From: Siphonodentalium dalli
Lineage: Eukaryota; Mollusca; Scaphopoda; Gadilida; Siphonodentaliidae
NCBI GenBank assembly: GCA_032622095.1
Contig: CP136066.1
Location: forward strand, 42,049,835-42,113,834
DNA: 64,000 bases
Direction: 5' to 3'
Part shown: positions 21,901-36,900 of the stretch, one piece after another
How positions within the stretch are numbered: the first letter of the stretch is position 1
Layout of the letters: each line of letters starts with the position of its first letter
The notes under the pieces: generated by a model
The model's database searches: none
Seen by the model: only the letters and a program-made list of their open reading frames with translations
What the model was told of the DNA's origin: nothing
Translations under genes and position numbers: made by a program

Positions 21901-24900
21901 GATGTTTTTTATTTTATGTCCTAAAAATTGTCAGAAACATTTATTTAAAAAAAATGATAAAAAATTGTTAGGCCAATGCATTCTGTTATATATGCGAGGC
22001 GACCTATGGTCGACTCGCATATATAAGAGAATGCATTGGCACAGGGTAAAAAAATCCCGACTTCCGACTGGATTTGATATGGCGGGTCACATATGTAGTT
22101 GTTAGTATCAGTTGTAGTCATTATAAGTTTTACCTACACTTCTGCTAACCTACATGTATGGGTTACCTAAAGCACAAACCAGGTGTAACAAAAATCAGTT
22201 ACGGTACACATAATTTTGAAATCTGCAGGCCTGGATTTAATACATGTACATATATATGCAAGCTTTGCTCTCTGGTCCACACCCAGGTAATATTGCATGT
22301 GGAAGCTAGAAGAAACTTAGGATATAGTATTATACAGTAATGCCCTAAGTAATCGACCCCTTAACCACAGCAGAATTATGGGTAACTTTTCAGGATTTAG
22401 TTGGAAATATGGCAACAAGCCATATTTCCGACTAAATCCTGAAAAGTTACCCATAATTCTGCTGTGGTTAAGGGGTTGATTACTTACATGTTGAGCATTA
22501 CTGTAAACAAGAATGGTAGAGATCTTTGTTTGAATTAAATTTCAATATTAAAATTAATTTCTACTGCAATCACATGGAATGTGTTCAGTATGTGAAGTTT
22601 TAGGAGCAACGTGATTGTCAATTTGCATGATTTCAGAAACCTACTAGTACATTGAAATATGGAAGATAAAATTCTCAACCACATGTCAGACGGTTGGCGG
22701 TTGTCGCAATACGACAGGGGAACAATGTGTCCATAACATAACTATCACAAGTACATGTATATCATACTCTGGAAACTACTTACATATGTAGCTCAAATTT
22801 CATGCATAAGAAATTTTAATGAAATTTGGTATGTGAGTTTACTAGCCCAAAATACGGGTCAAGTTCAAATTTGGGTTAAGCTCGGCAATTTTCACTTGGG
22901 TTATGGCATATTTTGCCATGCCATAGTGGTGCTCTTGTTATGAAAAGAAATAATAAAGTATTTTAGAGCACTTCTTTGGAATTTAAGCAATACAAAACTG
23001 TTAGTTATTTATTTATTAACCCTTTACCCAACAGAACGGCCCTGTGCCAATGCATTCTCTTATATATGTGAGTCGACCATAGGTCGTCTCGCATATATAA
23101 GAGAATGCATTGGCTTAACACATTAAAAATTATAAAATTGTTAAAGAATGTAAGAAAAAATGGTAAAAAGTGTTAAAAAAAGATTTTTTTTAGGCCAATG
23201 CATTCTCTTATATATACGAGGCGACCTATGGTCGACTCGCATATATAAGAGAATGCATTGGCACAGGGCATAACTGTAACCATCACAATGTGGTCAAGGA
23301 GCCGGTTCCAATGATATCCATATTTGTATGGTTCTATTGAGACAGACCGAAGATATTTTAGGCTGTTGAAGCTTTATTTGGCCGTTTTGTTGGGTAAAGG
23401 GTTAAACATACATAGAATGAAAAATAAATTCAAATTCATACCATTTTTTCCGTGAAACTTTGGCCAGGCAAGCAAGATACAAAAAATTTATAATATCCGA
23501 GTACAAACATTGGACTGTTCCCCTATCATATAATAATCGGCAACCGTGTCAGACCAGAACAGCTGCCAATTGGAAGTACACATTCTCAATGTGATGTGTC
23601 AATTGACACTAATCAGACTTTCAAATAATCGTGGATTGTCCCCCTTGGCCACAATGACATATTGAATTGTACAGATTATTCTACTCATTCATTGCTTAAT
23701 ATTTATTTCAGGAACTTGGATCCGCTCACAGAAACTGTATCCTTAAACGGACATGGCTCAATCGAGCTTCAATATTTTGTCTATTTGGAAGGACGTATAA
23801 GATAGGAAATATTGCTATACCAGCTTCATACTCTCTGAAAAATACTTGTCATGGTCTCAGCAGTTTTACAGATGTTTTCAACTTTTCTCATTGAAGACAA
23901 ACAAATGCTCTTTGTGTCTACCATATCAGGAATAGACTAACCCTGAACGCTGAATGCAAATTGTTGTTTGTGATTGGGAACCAAACACCGTGTTTAAGGT
24001 TGTACTACGTGGCTTTAATACATACCGGTACCGGACTTAAAATTCGTACGAGAATCAGAATCGATTCTCACAAATGATTCTCGCGTACATACATGTATCT
24101 CTGCTTTGTTATATGAAGACATCATATCATAGCTATTAGGCCAGGGTGTTTTTTTAAATTGGCCAACAAAATCTTTCAAAGCTATGCATGTACAATAAAT
24201 ATTGCAATTCTACATTCCTGTCGCATTCACATCAACTCATTTGACTGAAGATACAGGGAGAGGGTAAACTTTTTTTAAGATTTAAAAGTAAGATATTACT
24301 GTTGAGAAATTGACTCAGTGCGTTGAATTTTCAAAACTTTCCCAGGGGATGCCCTTCAAACTATCTCTAACATGGAATGAGCGATGCACCTTACCCCACT
24401 CCCAACCAACATAATGTGGCATAATCATGATCTGATTTTGATTCTCATACCCTCAAACTGGTGAATTCAGCTTTGATTCTCATACCCTCAAACTGGTGAA
24501 TTCAGCTTTGATTCTCATACCCTCAAACTGGTGAATTCAGCTTTGATTCACATACCCTCAAACTGGTGAATTCAGCTTTGATTCACATACCCTCAAACTG
24601 GTGAATTCAGCTTTGATTCTCATACCCTCAAACTGGTGAATTCAGCTTTGATTCTCATACCCTCAAACTGGTGAATTCAGCTTTGATTCTCATACCCTCA
24701 AACTGGTGAATTCAGCTTTGATTCTCACACCCTCAAACTGGTGAATTCAGCTTTGATTCTCATACCCCCAAACTGGTGAATTCAGCTTTGATTCTCATAC
24801 CCTCAAACTGGTGAATTCAGCTTTGATTCTCATACCCTCAAACTGGTGAATTCAGCTTTGATTCTCATACCCTCAAACTGGTGAATTCAGCTTTGATTAT

Positions 24901-27900
24901 CATACCCTCAAACTGGTGAATTCAGCTTTGATTCTCATACCCTCAAACTGGTGAATTCAGCTTTGATTCTCATACCCTCAAACTGGTGAATTCAGCTTTG
25001 ATTCTCATACCCTCAAACTGGTGAATTCAGCTTTGATTCTCATACCCTCAAACTGGTGAATTCAGCTTTGATTCACATACCCTCAAACTGGTGAATTCAG
25101 CTTTGATTCTCATACCATCAAACTGGTGAATTCAGCTTTGATTCTCATACCATCAAACTGGTGAATTCAGCTTTGATTCTCATACCCTCAAACTGGTGAA
25201 TTCAGCTTTGATTCTCATACCCTCAAACTGGTGAATTCAGCTTTGATTCTCATACCCTCAAACTGGTGAATTCAGCTTTGATTCTCATACCCTCAAACTG
25301 GTGAATTCAGCTTTGATTCTCATACCCTCAAACTGGTGAATTCAGCTTTGATTCTCATACCCTCAAACTGGTGAATTCAGCTTTGATTCTCATACCCTCA
25401 AACTGGTGAATTCAGCTTTGATTCTCATACCCTCAAACTGGTGAATTCAGCTTTGATTCTCATACCCTCAAACTGGTGAATTCAGCTTTGATTCTCATAC
25501 CCTCAAACTGGTGAATTCAGCTTTGATTCTCATACCCTCAAACTGGTGAATTCAGCTTTGATTCTCATACCCTCAAACTGGTGAATTCAGCTTTGATTCT
25601 CATACCCTCAAACTGGTGAATTCAGCTTTGATTCTCATACCCTCAAACTGGTGAATTCAGCTTTGATTCTCATACCCTCAAACTGGTGAATTCAGCTTTG
25701 ATTCTCATACCCTCAAACTGGTGAATTCAGCTTTGATTCTCATACCCTCAAACTGGTGAATTCAGCTTTGATTCTCATACCCTCAAACTGGTGAATTCAG
25801 CTTTGATTCTCATACCCTCAAACTGGTGAATTCAGCTTTGATTCTCTCAAAAATGGATGGATTTTAAGGCCTGCCGGTAGTAGTATTTATTTACAACTTT
25901 GCTCTAAATTAATAGTCTAGATGTTGTTTTGTCATATGTCCATGTACCGTAATGCTCTAATTAATCGACCTCTTAACCAAAGCAGAATTATGAGTAACTT
26001 TTCAGGATTTAGTCGGAAATATGGCTTGTTGCCATTCATCGGAAAGCTCTCGGGGAGAGCTTTCCGATGAATGGCAACAAGCCATATTTCCGACTAAATC
26101 CTGAAAAGTTACCCATAATTCTGCTTTGGTTAAGAGGTCGATTAATTAGAGCATTACTGTATGTACTATTTGGTTTATGTAAAATTATCTTTAGTGTACT
26201 GACTGTACTCGTTGGAACTTTCAAAGCTTTCGTAATGAGTTGTCACAGTATTATGTCATTTTAAAATTATATACGGGGCACATGCAAATTTTTTAGTCCA
26301 AAAAAAATAGATTTGGTTGCACTTTCCCTACGGACCATATTTTAAACCCCCTGCCCTAATTTTTTGTTCATGGTTTCCCAGAAGATATGTTTGAAATTGT
26401 TTGTAATATAAATAATAAAACACAAAAAAAAACAACAACACCTTTCAATGTCTCAAATTGTTTTCAGCTAAATATATTATTTTCATGCTCATTTGCATCA
26501 ATTGGTTTTCAAGTATGAATTCTCAGTTTAACCCTTTGAGTGCCAGGTCGATTTTTGTATCAACCCATATACCCTGTGCCAATGCATTCTCTTATATATG
26601 CGAGTCGACCATAGGTCGCCTCGCATATATAAGAGAATGCATTGGCCTAACAATTTTTGTTTTTTTTTGTTTTACAATTTATTTACAATTTTAATAATTT
26701 ATTCTTATATTCTTTAACAGACTTATTTTGTAGGTTTAGGGCCGATGAGATCGGCTCCTGGCACTCAAAGGGTTAATTGTTTACAGAATTTGGCCATTGT
26801 AAAATGTACTAGAGATCCTTAATAGTCTTTCAGTATGGACTGCCGTTCTACATGCAGTATTTGGCCCATTGGCCAGAATACTTCCAGGTGGCCGAGACTC
26901 CAACTGGAGAAATCATGGGATACAGTAAGTTTATTAATATGCCCACACCCCCGAGGTGGTTTGGGGTATATTGTCTAGGGCTTCGTCCGTCAGTCTGTCC
27001 ATCAGTCCAAACATATCACCTTATAACTCGGGGTGTTAATTAACGGATTTTGTTGTCCTTTGGCATGGTGATAGCACAGCTTGGGGGAAGTATACCCACA
27101 TGCTATGGGTTTTGTTCATTCATTTTTACCAGAGTTACTGTCCTTACGGACCTTTTTGATTCGGACATTTACAAATTTTGTGTCCGTACAAACATTCGGC
27201 TTGTAACTTTGGCATGGATCATCAGATTTGGTTGTGCTTTGATATGGTGATAGCACATGTTGTGGGGAAACCATACTTACTAGAGTTACGGTCCTTTTTT
27301 GACATGGAAATTTGTTAATTTTGTGTCCGAAAGAACATTTCAGCTTGTAACTTGGGCAAGTATAATCGGATTCTGATGTGCTTTGTTATGGTGATAGCAA
27401 AGCTCGGGGGAAATGATACCGACTTACTACAATAATGCCCTAAGTAATCGACTCTTTAACTACAGCAGAATTATTGGTAACTTTTCAGGATTTAGTCGGA
27501 AATATGGCTTGTTGCCATACATCGGAAAGCTCTCGGGGAGAGCTTACCGATTAATGGCAACAAGCCATATTTCCGACTAAATCCTGAAATGTTACCCATA
27601 ATTCTGCTGTAGTTAAAGAGTCGATTACTTAGGGCATTACTGTACATGTTATATCAGATGTCCATTTAATGTCAAAGCTACAAGATTTATAAGTAAATAG
27701 AGCCTTGTTTACCAGAGAATTTTATTTGTTGCGTTATCAGAAAATGTAAACATTAAACAATTGTCAATATACTAAATGATCGTATAATCACTTTACCTTT
27801 TTCTATCACGATAAATTATATATCATTTTGAAGACTTATTAATCGCAGACATGTCAGATGATTACTGTTATAGAAGAGTAACGGGATGTGACTTGGTCCA

Positions 27901-30900
27901 AAACAGCATCCACCCAACTGATATCCCAAGCTGTTACAGCATCAACCTAACTGATATCCCAAGCTGTTACAGCATCAACCTAACTGATATCCCAAGCTGT
28001 TATAGCATCAACCCAACTGATATCCCAAGCTGAACCCAACTGATATCCCAAGCTGTTACAGCATCAACCTAACTGATATCCCAAGCTGTTACAGCATCAA
28101 CCCAACTGATATCCCAAGCTGTTACAGCATCAACCCAACTGATATCCCAAGCTGAACCCAACTGATATCCCAAGCTGTTACAGCATCAACCCAACTGATA
28201 TCCCAAGCTGAACCCAACTGATATCCCAAGCTGTTACAGCATCAACCCAACTGATATCCCAAGCTGAACCCAACTGATATCCCAAGCTGTTACAGCATCA
28301 ACCCAACTGATATCCCAAGCTGTTACAGCATCAACCCAACTGATATCCCAAGCTGAACCCAACTGATATCCCAAGCTGAACCCAACTGATATCCCAAGCT
28401 GAACCCAACTGATATCCCAAGCTGAACCCAACTGACATCCCAAGCTGAACCCAACTGATATCCCAAGCTGTTGTGGGCAGAGAAGACTTGGTCTACACTA
28501 AAAGCAATGGAACTCTGCATGCTTTTCACAATATTTTTCAAACATTATGTTTAACCCTTTACCCAACAAACCGGCCAAAACCGGCCAAATAAAGATTCAA
28601 CAGCCTAAAATATCTTCGGTCTGTCTCAATAGAACCATACACATATGGATATCATTGGAACCGGCTCCTTGACCACACTGTGATAGTTACAGTTATGCCC
28701 TGTGCCAATGCATTCTCTTATATATGCGAGTCGACCATAGGTCGCCTCGCATATATAAGAGAATGCATTGGCCTAAAACAAATCTTTTTTTAACACTTTT
28801 TACCATTTTTTCTTACATTCTTTAACAATTTTATAATTTTTAATGTGTTAAGCCAATGCATTCTCTTATATATGGGAGGCGACCTATGGTCGACTCGCAT
28901 ATATAAGAGAATGCATTGGCACAGGGCCCTTCTGTTGGGTAAAGGGTTAATTAAAAGTATAAAAATAAATTGAGATATTCAAATAGTACAGTTTAAAATA
29001 TACATCAACTTTTTTCCCCTCCCAAATATTTGTAAACCAGGAAATGATATTGTGAGTGGCCTACATGTATTTTTTATTTTTTTCAGTCATGGGGAAAGCT
29101 GAGGGCACATCGGAGCTGTGGCATGGGCATGTGACGGCTCTTACTGTAGCCCCAGAGTTCCGCAGACTCGGCCTAGCCGGCACATTGATGAAAAATCTGG
29201 AAGAGATCTCAGAGAGGTGCTTATCTCGGTCACAGTTTAACCCCTTCTTTACTAAATGGATTCTCCCATTCAGTTATAAAAGTACTAGTATATACACAGA
29301 ACGACACGATGTGTAAATGGGTTTGTCGATATGGCACGAGTGCTGTCGTGGAAGGTTAGAACGAGAGGCGCTTGTGCCTCGAGTTCTATCCTTCCGCGAC
29401 AGCACGAGTGCCGTATCGACAAACCCATTTACACATCGTGTCGTTCTGTGTTTATTACACGCTTCGCGTCCTAGAATCCGTGCATTAAAAATACAGGATT
29501 AGAAGGTTTGTTTAGGCTCATACAGGGCGTGTTTGTCATCTGTGATGATTCTTTTATTTAAATAATTCCAGTTTCATGGTTGAGGCGAACATCATGTACG
29601 TCATTTTACGTCAACGAGATATGTATGGAACGTACGTTCCATACGGATTTGTAAATATGGAACAGCAATAACACTGTACTTCTAGGAACAAGCGTGTAAT
29701 AAAAGTTAGAATGGTCTGTTATTCATCTGGAGTGATGGATTCTCCCATTCAGTTATACTTATGTACATGTACCTATGAAGTTATGAACAACAATGCAAAA
29801 TTAAACAACTTAAGTATCACCGTAACATATTCCTGTACCAAATTAAGCAGTATTCACACCCGATATTTCTTTGACCACCTAAAAATAGTGTCAATTTCCA
29901 CATTATTGCTGATAACATATACCTCACGATCTTGAAAAATATACAGGTATTGCAAGATGATCAAGCAGGTCACAGCATGAAGACATTAAGATAATCATAT
30001 TGACTACTCAGTTAAAGCATAAAAAATTACTACAGTCTCCATCTCACACCCTGACCCCCCCCCCCCCCCACCTAACCCCATGCCCCCAACCCTTCTTGCC
30101 CATGTATATACGGAACTACACACATTGTGAGTGAATACCCACATGCACAATGCATCCTCAATTATACGTAAACATTATACTTTATCATTATAATCGCATA
30201 ACGGCACTGCCAGAAGTTAAACTTTATGTGGGGTCCTGTTCTTGTAAATCAAATATATTGTTTGAATATCAATTAAATTTCATTCAATCTTGATAAAAGC
30301 AAGCCTTGATATAGTGAGCCTGTCATTTGCAGAATGAGGTCCCCAGAGGGTGAATTTGGTGATGCTAGCCCACTATGCGGGGTAGCATCACTAAATTCAC
30401 CCTCTGGGGACCTCATTCTGCAAATGATAGGCTCACTATTTCAAGGCTTGGATAAAAGTATACATTGGAATGGTTTGTTATTCATCTGGAGGGATGTTCA
30501 GGAAATAGAAGAAGACTTATTATTATCCATACCTTAACTAACATTCTTTCTGATTGGGTCAAAGCCGCCACGTGATAATCTGGGAAAAAGTCATATTGGA
30601 CTCCCGAATGTCATATTGGACTCCCAAATGTTCAATATGACTTTTTTATCGGGACTCTGTGATGTCATGAATTAACTCTATCATGATATGAATCGGTGGA
30701 ATTGTGATGCGCGCGCAACACTGGTGGATATAGCAGACGTTTAACTTCCGCATTGAGTTGCGGTGAAAAAGTCATATTGGACTCGACACTGCGTGTCTCG
30801 TCCAATATGACTTTTCTCCACAACCTGGACTCGTACAAGAAAGACACATACTGTACACAACATTGTATAATAGGAACTACTTGTACTTATCAATGAGTAT

Positions 30901-33900
30901 TTAGTACAGAAAGAGGTGCAGATTTATGCCTAAATTTAAAGATGTACATTGTACATGTGTTCAGGATTCCAATCTTATTTTAGCAACAAAAACAAATCTT
31001 ATTATTTAAAGACATATTATGGACTTGTCTGGATGCGTGAAGCTGATAAGTTAGTACTCAGGTGCTATGCCAACTGTGGGAATATACCATTTTACTAACA
31101 TCGCCGAAAATATCAAAGAAATCCAGCATACCACTCCATAGATATCATGGTCTGAACTACGCATAATTGTAAATATTTACATCTCGATTCGGGGCGCAAC
31201 AATCGGCGATAAACTAATGCAATTGATTTCGCCATCAAGAGTCATTGCATTTAATTAATATACCGGTATAAGAATGGCCGTGTGTGTGCTGTAAACTTGG
31301 GTTAATATTCGTAAAAATAACTACTTTGAGCAAGATTATTCTCCATTTCTATTTGATCACCCAACCGGAGTGTTTCACATCACTTTAAACCTTTCTATAC
31401 TAAATACTACCCCCTGCAACGAGTTGTGGGGGGGGGTATACTGATATCAACTTGTCTGTCCGTCTGTCGAGCCGTCTGTCCGTCCGTCCGTCAACTTTTT
31501 TTTAAACATCTTCTCCTCTGAAACCATCATACCGAATTGGTTCATATTTGGTGTGGATGTTCCCTAGGTGACTCTCATTCAGATTTGTTCATATGAGGTC
31601 ACTGGGTCAAATAGTTGCGAAACCAGGGCCATAACTCTATTCCTCCATAGTAATTCTTACAACAACTTCTTGTCCATAACCATTCTGCTGATTTAGCTAA
31701 TATTTGGTATGGAGGGTCCTTGGGTGACTGGTGTTCAGATTTGTTCAAATGAGGTCACCCGGTCAATTAGTTGAGAAACCAGGGCCATAACTCATAGTAA
31801 TTCTTACAATGACTTCTTCTAAAAAAAAATATTGGGCCGATTTAGCTTATATTTGGTACTGAGGGTCCTTGGGGGGACAGTGGTTCAGATTTGTTCAAAT
31901 GAGGTCACTGTGTCGAATGTGGGCGGAGCCAGTGACATAACTCAAAAAAACAAAAAACCCACACAAAAAAAATTCAGATTGAACTCATTGCTCAATTTAA
32001 CACACAAAATTTGTTTTAATTTTTTTTTATAACATGTTATAAAATTTGAAAAACTCACATAATTATAACATCCTCTGAGTTATGAAACTTCAGTCTTTAA
32101 TGAAATCACAGAAACTTTCCATCACCCACCCCCCCCCCCCCCCCACCCTCACATGACCCAGGCCCCCACCCTGCCAACAGCCCCTTTACCCATATCATAT
32201 CTCTCCAGAAGCACTTATTATATCTGCCAATATTATATCTACCAGAGGACTGGGCTTCAGAGAGACAGCCAGGTCATTAATTGAGATCAGAATGACAGAT
32301 TAGAGATTAGAATGTTATTGGACAGGTTTGTGTAAACACTGTGCTAGCAATGGTGCTTGTTGTTATTATCAAATTCAAACATAATTATTTTCTCAAGCCT
32401 GAATTTAGTGTGTCTGACATTTGCAGAATGAGGTCCCCAGAGGGTGAATTTAGTGTTGCTACCCTGTACAGCAGGCTAGAATCACCAAATACACCCTCCA
32501 GGGACCTCATTCTGCTTAGGCCTCATCTTCTGGGAAGTATCTTGAGTGTAAAATTAGAAATTTTTGTTTTAGTTACTTTTTGACTTTTTCCATTCTGTTC
32601 AGTTTCTATGTCCCCTAATTTGCAAAAGATAAAATGCATAATTGAGGTGCTCAATGGGTGTGCATAACCAACTTCAACAGTAGAACTTCAGTCTGTTTCT
32701 AGGTTTCCCATGGCAGTTGAGGCCTAATCAGACTGAGTGTGAATTCGGTGATGCTAGCCTGCCTTGCGGAATAGTGTCATTAAATTCACCTTTTGGGGAC
32801 CTCATTCTGCAAATGTCAGACACTAAATTCAGGCTTGGCTGTTTCATATTATTTTCTTAACCACCACTTATCCAGGTGAAGACAAATTGGGGGGGTATAT
32901 TGGATTGAATTTGTCTTCTGTCTGTCAGGCAGTCCTTCTATCCATCTATCTGTTGGGATGTCTATCCATCTGTCTTTCAACAATTGTTTTCTTCTCCATA
33001 TTAAAGACCGAATGTGTTTATATATTTTGGTGTGCATGTTCCCTAGGTGACTCACAATCAGATTTGTTCAAATAAGTTCATCAGATCAAATAGGTGCAAA
33101 GCCAGGACCATAACTGTTTCCTTCCATAGTAATTCTTAAAACAATTTCTTCTCAAGAACCATTGGGCCTATATAGCTTATATTTGGTATGGAGGGGCCTT
33201 GGGTGACCGGGGTTCAGATTTGTTCAAATGTGGTCATTTTTAGGAAAAGAGGCCCCCAGAGGGTGAGGTGAATTTAGTGATGCTAGCCCACCTTGCGGAA
33301 TAGTGTCATTAAATCCGCCATTTGGGGACCTCATTCTGCAAAGGTCAGACACACTAAATACAGGCTTGGCTGTTCCAAAATTATTTTCTTAACCACCACT
33401 TATCCAGGTGAAATCATACCCTGATTTTTCAAAGAAAAATGGGGGGGGGGGTATATTGATATTGATATTACTAGATAAATGGATCTCATAGATGGAGATT
33501 CACATTTGTTCTAATAGGGGCAGAGATAAGAGATTTAACTCTCCTCTACACTGTTTGGTACTGGTATAATAATATTGATTTCTTAGTAAGGCAGCCTGGG
33601 TGAGGGCAATGTTTGAGGCAATGGGTAGTGAGTGTAGAGGGGGTGGAGTTTTGACCCCCTACTTTAATCAAAAATTTAAACAGTTGAAAATTTCATGCCT
33701 GATACAATATTATTTTCTTAACCACCACTTACCAGATTAAATCATGCCCTTATTTTTCAAAGAAAATTGGGGGGGGGGGGGGTATATTGGATATTGGGGG
33801 GTATATTGATATTACTAGATGAATGGATCTCATAGTTGGGGATTCACATTTGGCAATGGGGAGGGAGAGTAGAGGGGGTGGAGTTTTGACCCCCTACCTT

Positions 33901-36900
33901 GGTCAAATCACCAGTCCATATATGTTCCTACTTCAGGTTAAACTGTTGGACAGATCTAGAATTGGCCACAAATTTTAACTTTATGGGGGTGTCAGGTTGG
34001 TAATTTTCAAATGGGGTCACCTTGTCAAATAGGGGCCAAGCGAAGGACAGTTTTCCTCTTAATATGCTTCCTTCACAAGGACCATCAGGTCTATTTTACT
34101 GATATTTAGAATGAAGGGTTCTTTGGTGTATGGGATTCAAATTTATTCAGATGGGGTCACCAGGTTAAATGGGGTGGGACCAGGGACATAACTGTATGTC
34201 TCTATAGTAATACTTAATATGTCTTCTCAAGAGAGGTTGGACTATTTAGCTTACATATAGCATGGAGGATCCTTTAGTGTCTCAGATTCAGATTTGTTAA
34301 CATGAGGTCAACCTGTTAAGAAATGACGGGGCTATGGGGACTTAACACTTTTGCGTCTAATAAAATCATTAAAATACAAAATTCATTAAAACATCTACCT
34401 TGGAACTACCTGACTGATTAATCTGACATACATGTATGGTGTTTTGGGTCCATGGATAATTGGGCTTCAAACATGTCTAAATGGTTTTATAAAAAGGCGC
34501 TTGTGAGATTGGAAATTTCCAACAATTGAGAAAGTTTGAGATGTCGGTTGTGAAATTCCAACCTATTAGACTTGGGAGTCTGGAGCCCGGTCGGGAGGGG
34601 ATTTGTTGAGCTGGAGGAGGGGGGGTGGGGTGATCAGTAGTGTACAGTTGGTAATTTCAAGGTAGATATTCACCGATCTACATACAGTAATGCTCTAAGT
34701 AAGCGACTTCTTAACCACAGCAGAATTATGGGTAACTTTTCAGGATTTAGTCGGAAATATGGCTTGTTGCCATTCATCGGAAAACTTTCATCGGAAAGCT
34801 CTCACCGAGAGCTTTCCGATGAATGGCAACAAGCCATATTTCCGACTAAATCCTGAAAAGTTACCCATAATTCTGCTGTGGTTAAGAAGTCGCTTACTTA
34901 GAGCATTACTGTACATGAAGCCTCTCTAGCCACATATCCTGTTTAGATCTACTTCTTTTAAAATGATTATGAAAAGTTCTGACTGTTGTGGTCTCCAGAG
35001 TCCCAGTCTTATCAGTCTTTGCAGTCTGGTGAGCGACCCCACAGTCTTTGACTGTCTTGTTTGGTATGGAGCCACCATGTCAAATAGGGACAGAGCCCAG
35101 GACCAAACTATTTTCTTCAAATTTACTTACTTTAAGTCTTAACACGTTGATTGCCAACTACGAGTTACATGTATCTCATACTTTTTGCTTGTAATTGAAT
35201 GGGAGCCGGCACTCAACGTGTTAATATGTTTTTTTTCACAAAACCATCAGGTCTATTTTGCTGACATTTACATGGAGTAGGAAGATGACCTGGATTAAAA
35301 TTTATTCAGTTAGGGTCACATGGTGAAATAGGGCGAGACCAGGGACATACCGCTAACTCTTTCCCTCTATAGTAACTCTTAAAACTTCTTCTAACCCTTT
35401 ACCCAACAGAAGGGCCCTGTGCCAATGCATTCTCTTATATATGCGAGTCGACCATAGGTCGCCTCGCATATATAAGAGAATGCATTGGCTTAACACATTA
35501 AAAATTATAAAATTGTTAAAGATTGTAAGAAAAAATGGTAAAAAGTGTTAAAAAATGATTTTTTTTAGGCCAATGCATTCTCTTATATATGCGAGGCGAC
35601 CTATGGTCGACTCGCATATATAAGAGAATGCATTGGCACAGGGTATAACTATAACCATCACAATGTGGTCAATGAGCCGGTTCCAATGATATCCATATTT
35701 GTATGGTTTTATTGAGACAGACCGAAGATATTTTAGGCTGTTGAAGCTTTATTTGGCCGGTTTTGGCCGGTTTGTTGGGTAAAGGGCTAAAGAACCATTG
35801 GACTATTTAGCATATTATATCAGTTCCTTCTCAGTGCTCGCATCATGAATGGCTTTGGGCTGTGCGTGACTCCGAGGGACCCCTCCACCGGTGGGGGATG
35901 TATTCCATCAGCAGGCAGTAGGTTATAGTTCTGTAGTAGAGCTGACAAGAACAGGTAGAATTCCATTTTAGCAAGAGACTCTCCTGGACACAGACGTCTT
36001 CCTGCAATGAAACGTCAACAATTTCTTTTAGCACACCCTGCAGGTCACCTCTCTCATCTCTCATGGTGACCTCTAGATGGGAGCCATCATTTTTTTTTTT
36101 TTACGAAATTCATTCAAATGCATGGTCGCCAGCAACTTTGTTGGATTTAAAATTTGAGTCCATCAGCACATTCTGCAGCACACATTGGAGAAATATTTTT
36201 AAAATTTACAGGCATTTTTAGGATCACTTCTAGATGGGAGCTATCAAATTTGAATGATTTTCGATGAAAACATTGGATTTTATTCTTCGCATTGGATTTT
36301 ATTCTTCGCATCTGTTTGTATGACTAAATAATTTCAGCTTGTTGACCTCTGGTATTGCTTAAACATTTAAACTTTCCGCAGGCATGTTTAGGATCATCTC
36401 GATGAAAAACATGGCCACCATCAGCCATCTTCCATTTTACACTTTGTATGACTAAATCCTTTGGCACACCCAACAGATAACATCCCTTCTCCGATCGTCA
36501 CCAGACTGGATATGGATCGTTGGGGTGACCACTAGATTGGAGCTATCAAATTGTTCCAAAAGCGGCATCTTGGATTTTACTCTTAGCATGACTAAATCAT
36601 TCGGCCCACTCTACAGGTGACATCTCTCATGCTGAATCCCAAACTTTATATACATGTATCTCTTCATGTTAACATCTAGAATTACTTGGACATTTCAACT
36701 TTACGCATTCCTAATCGCTATTGACAAACATGAAATTATCCCCTCTCCAATGAACTACAGTGTCCTTGACACTTCCATATACCATTGATTTTGACTTATG
36801 TTCGTTTATGTTTGTTTGTGCTTTTACGTTTTTAGTTAGGACCGTTGGACATAGGCCAATAGAATAGATTGAATAGCATATAGATCAAAAAGAGAGAGAA

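Noticed and set aside
24432-25846. Regular 35-bp repeats suggesting a CRISPR-like array
   Set aside because: The units are contiguous with no variable spacers and lie in a eukaryotic intron; it is a minisatellite.
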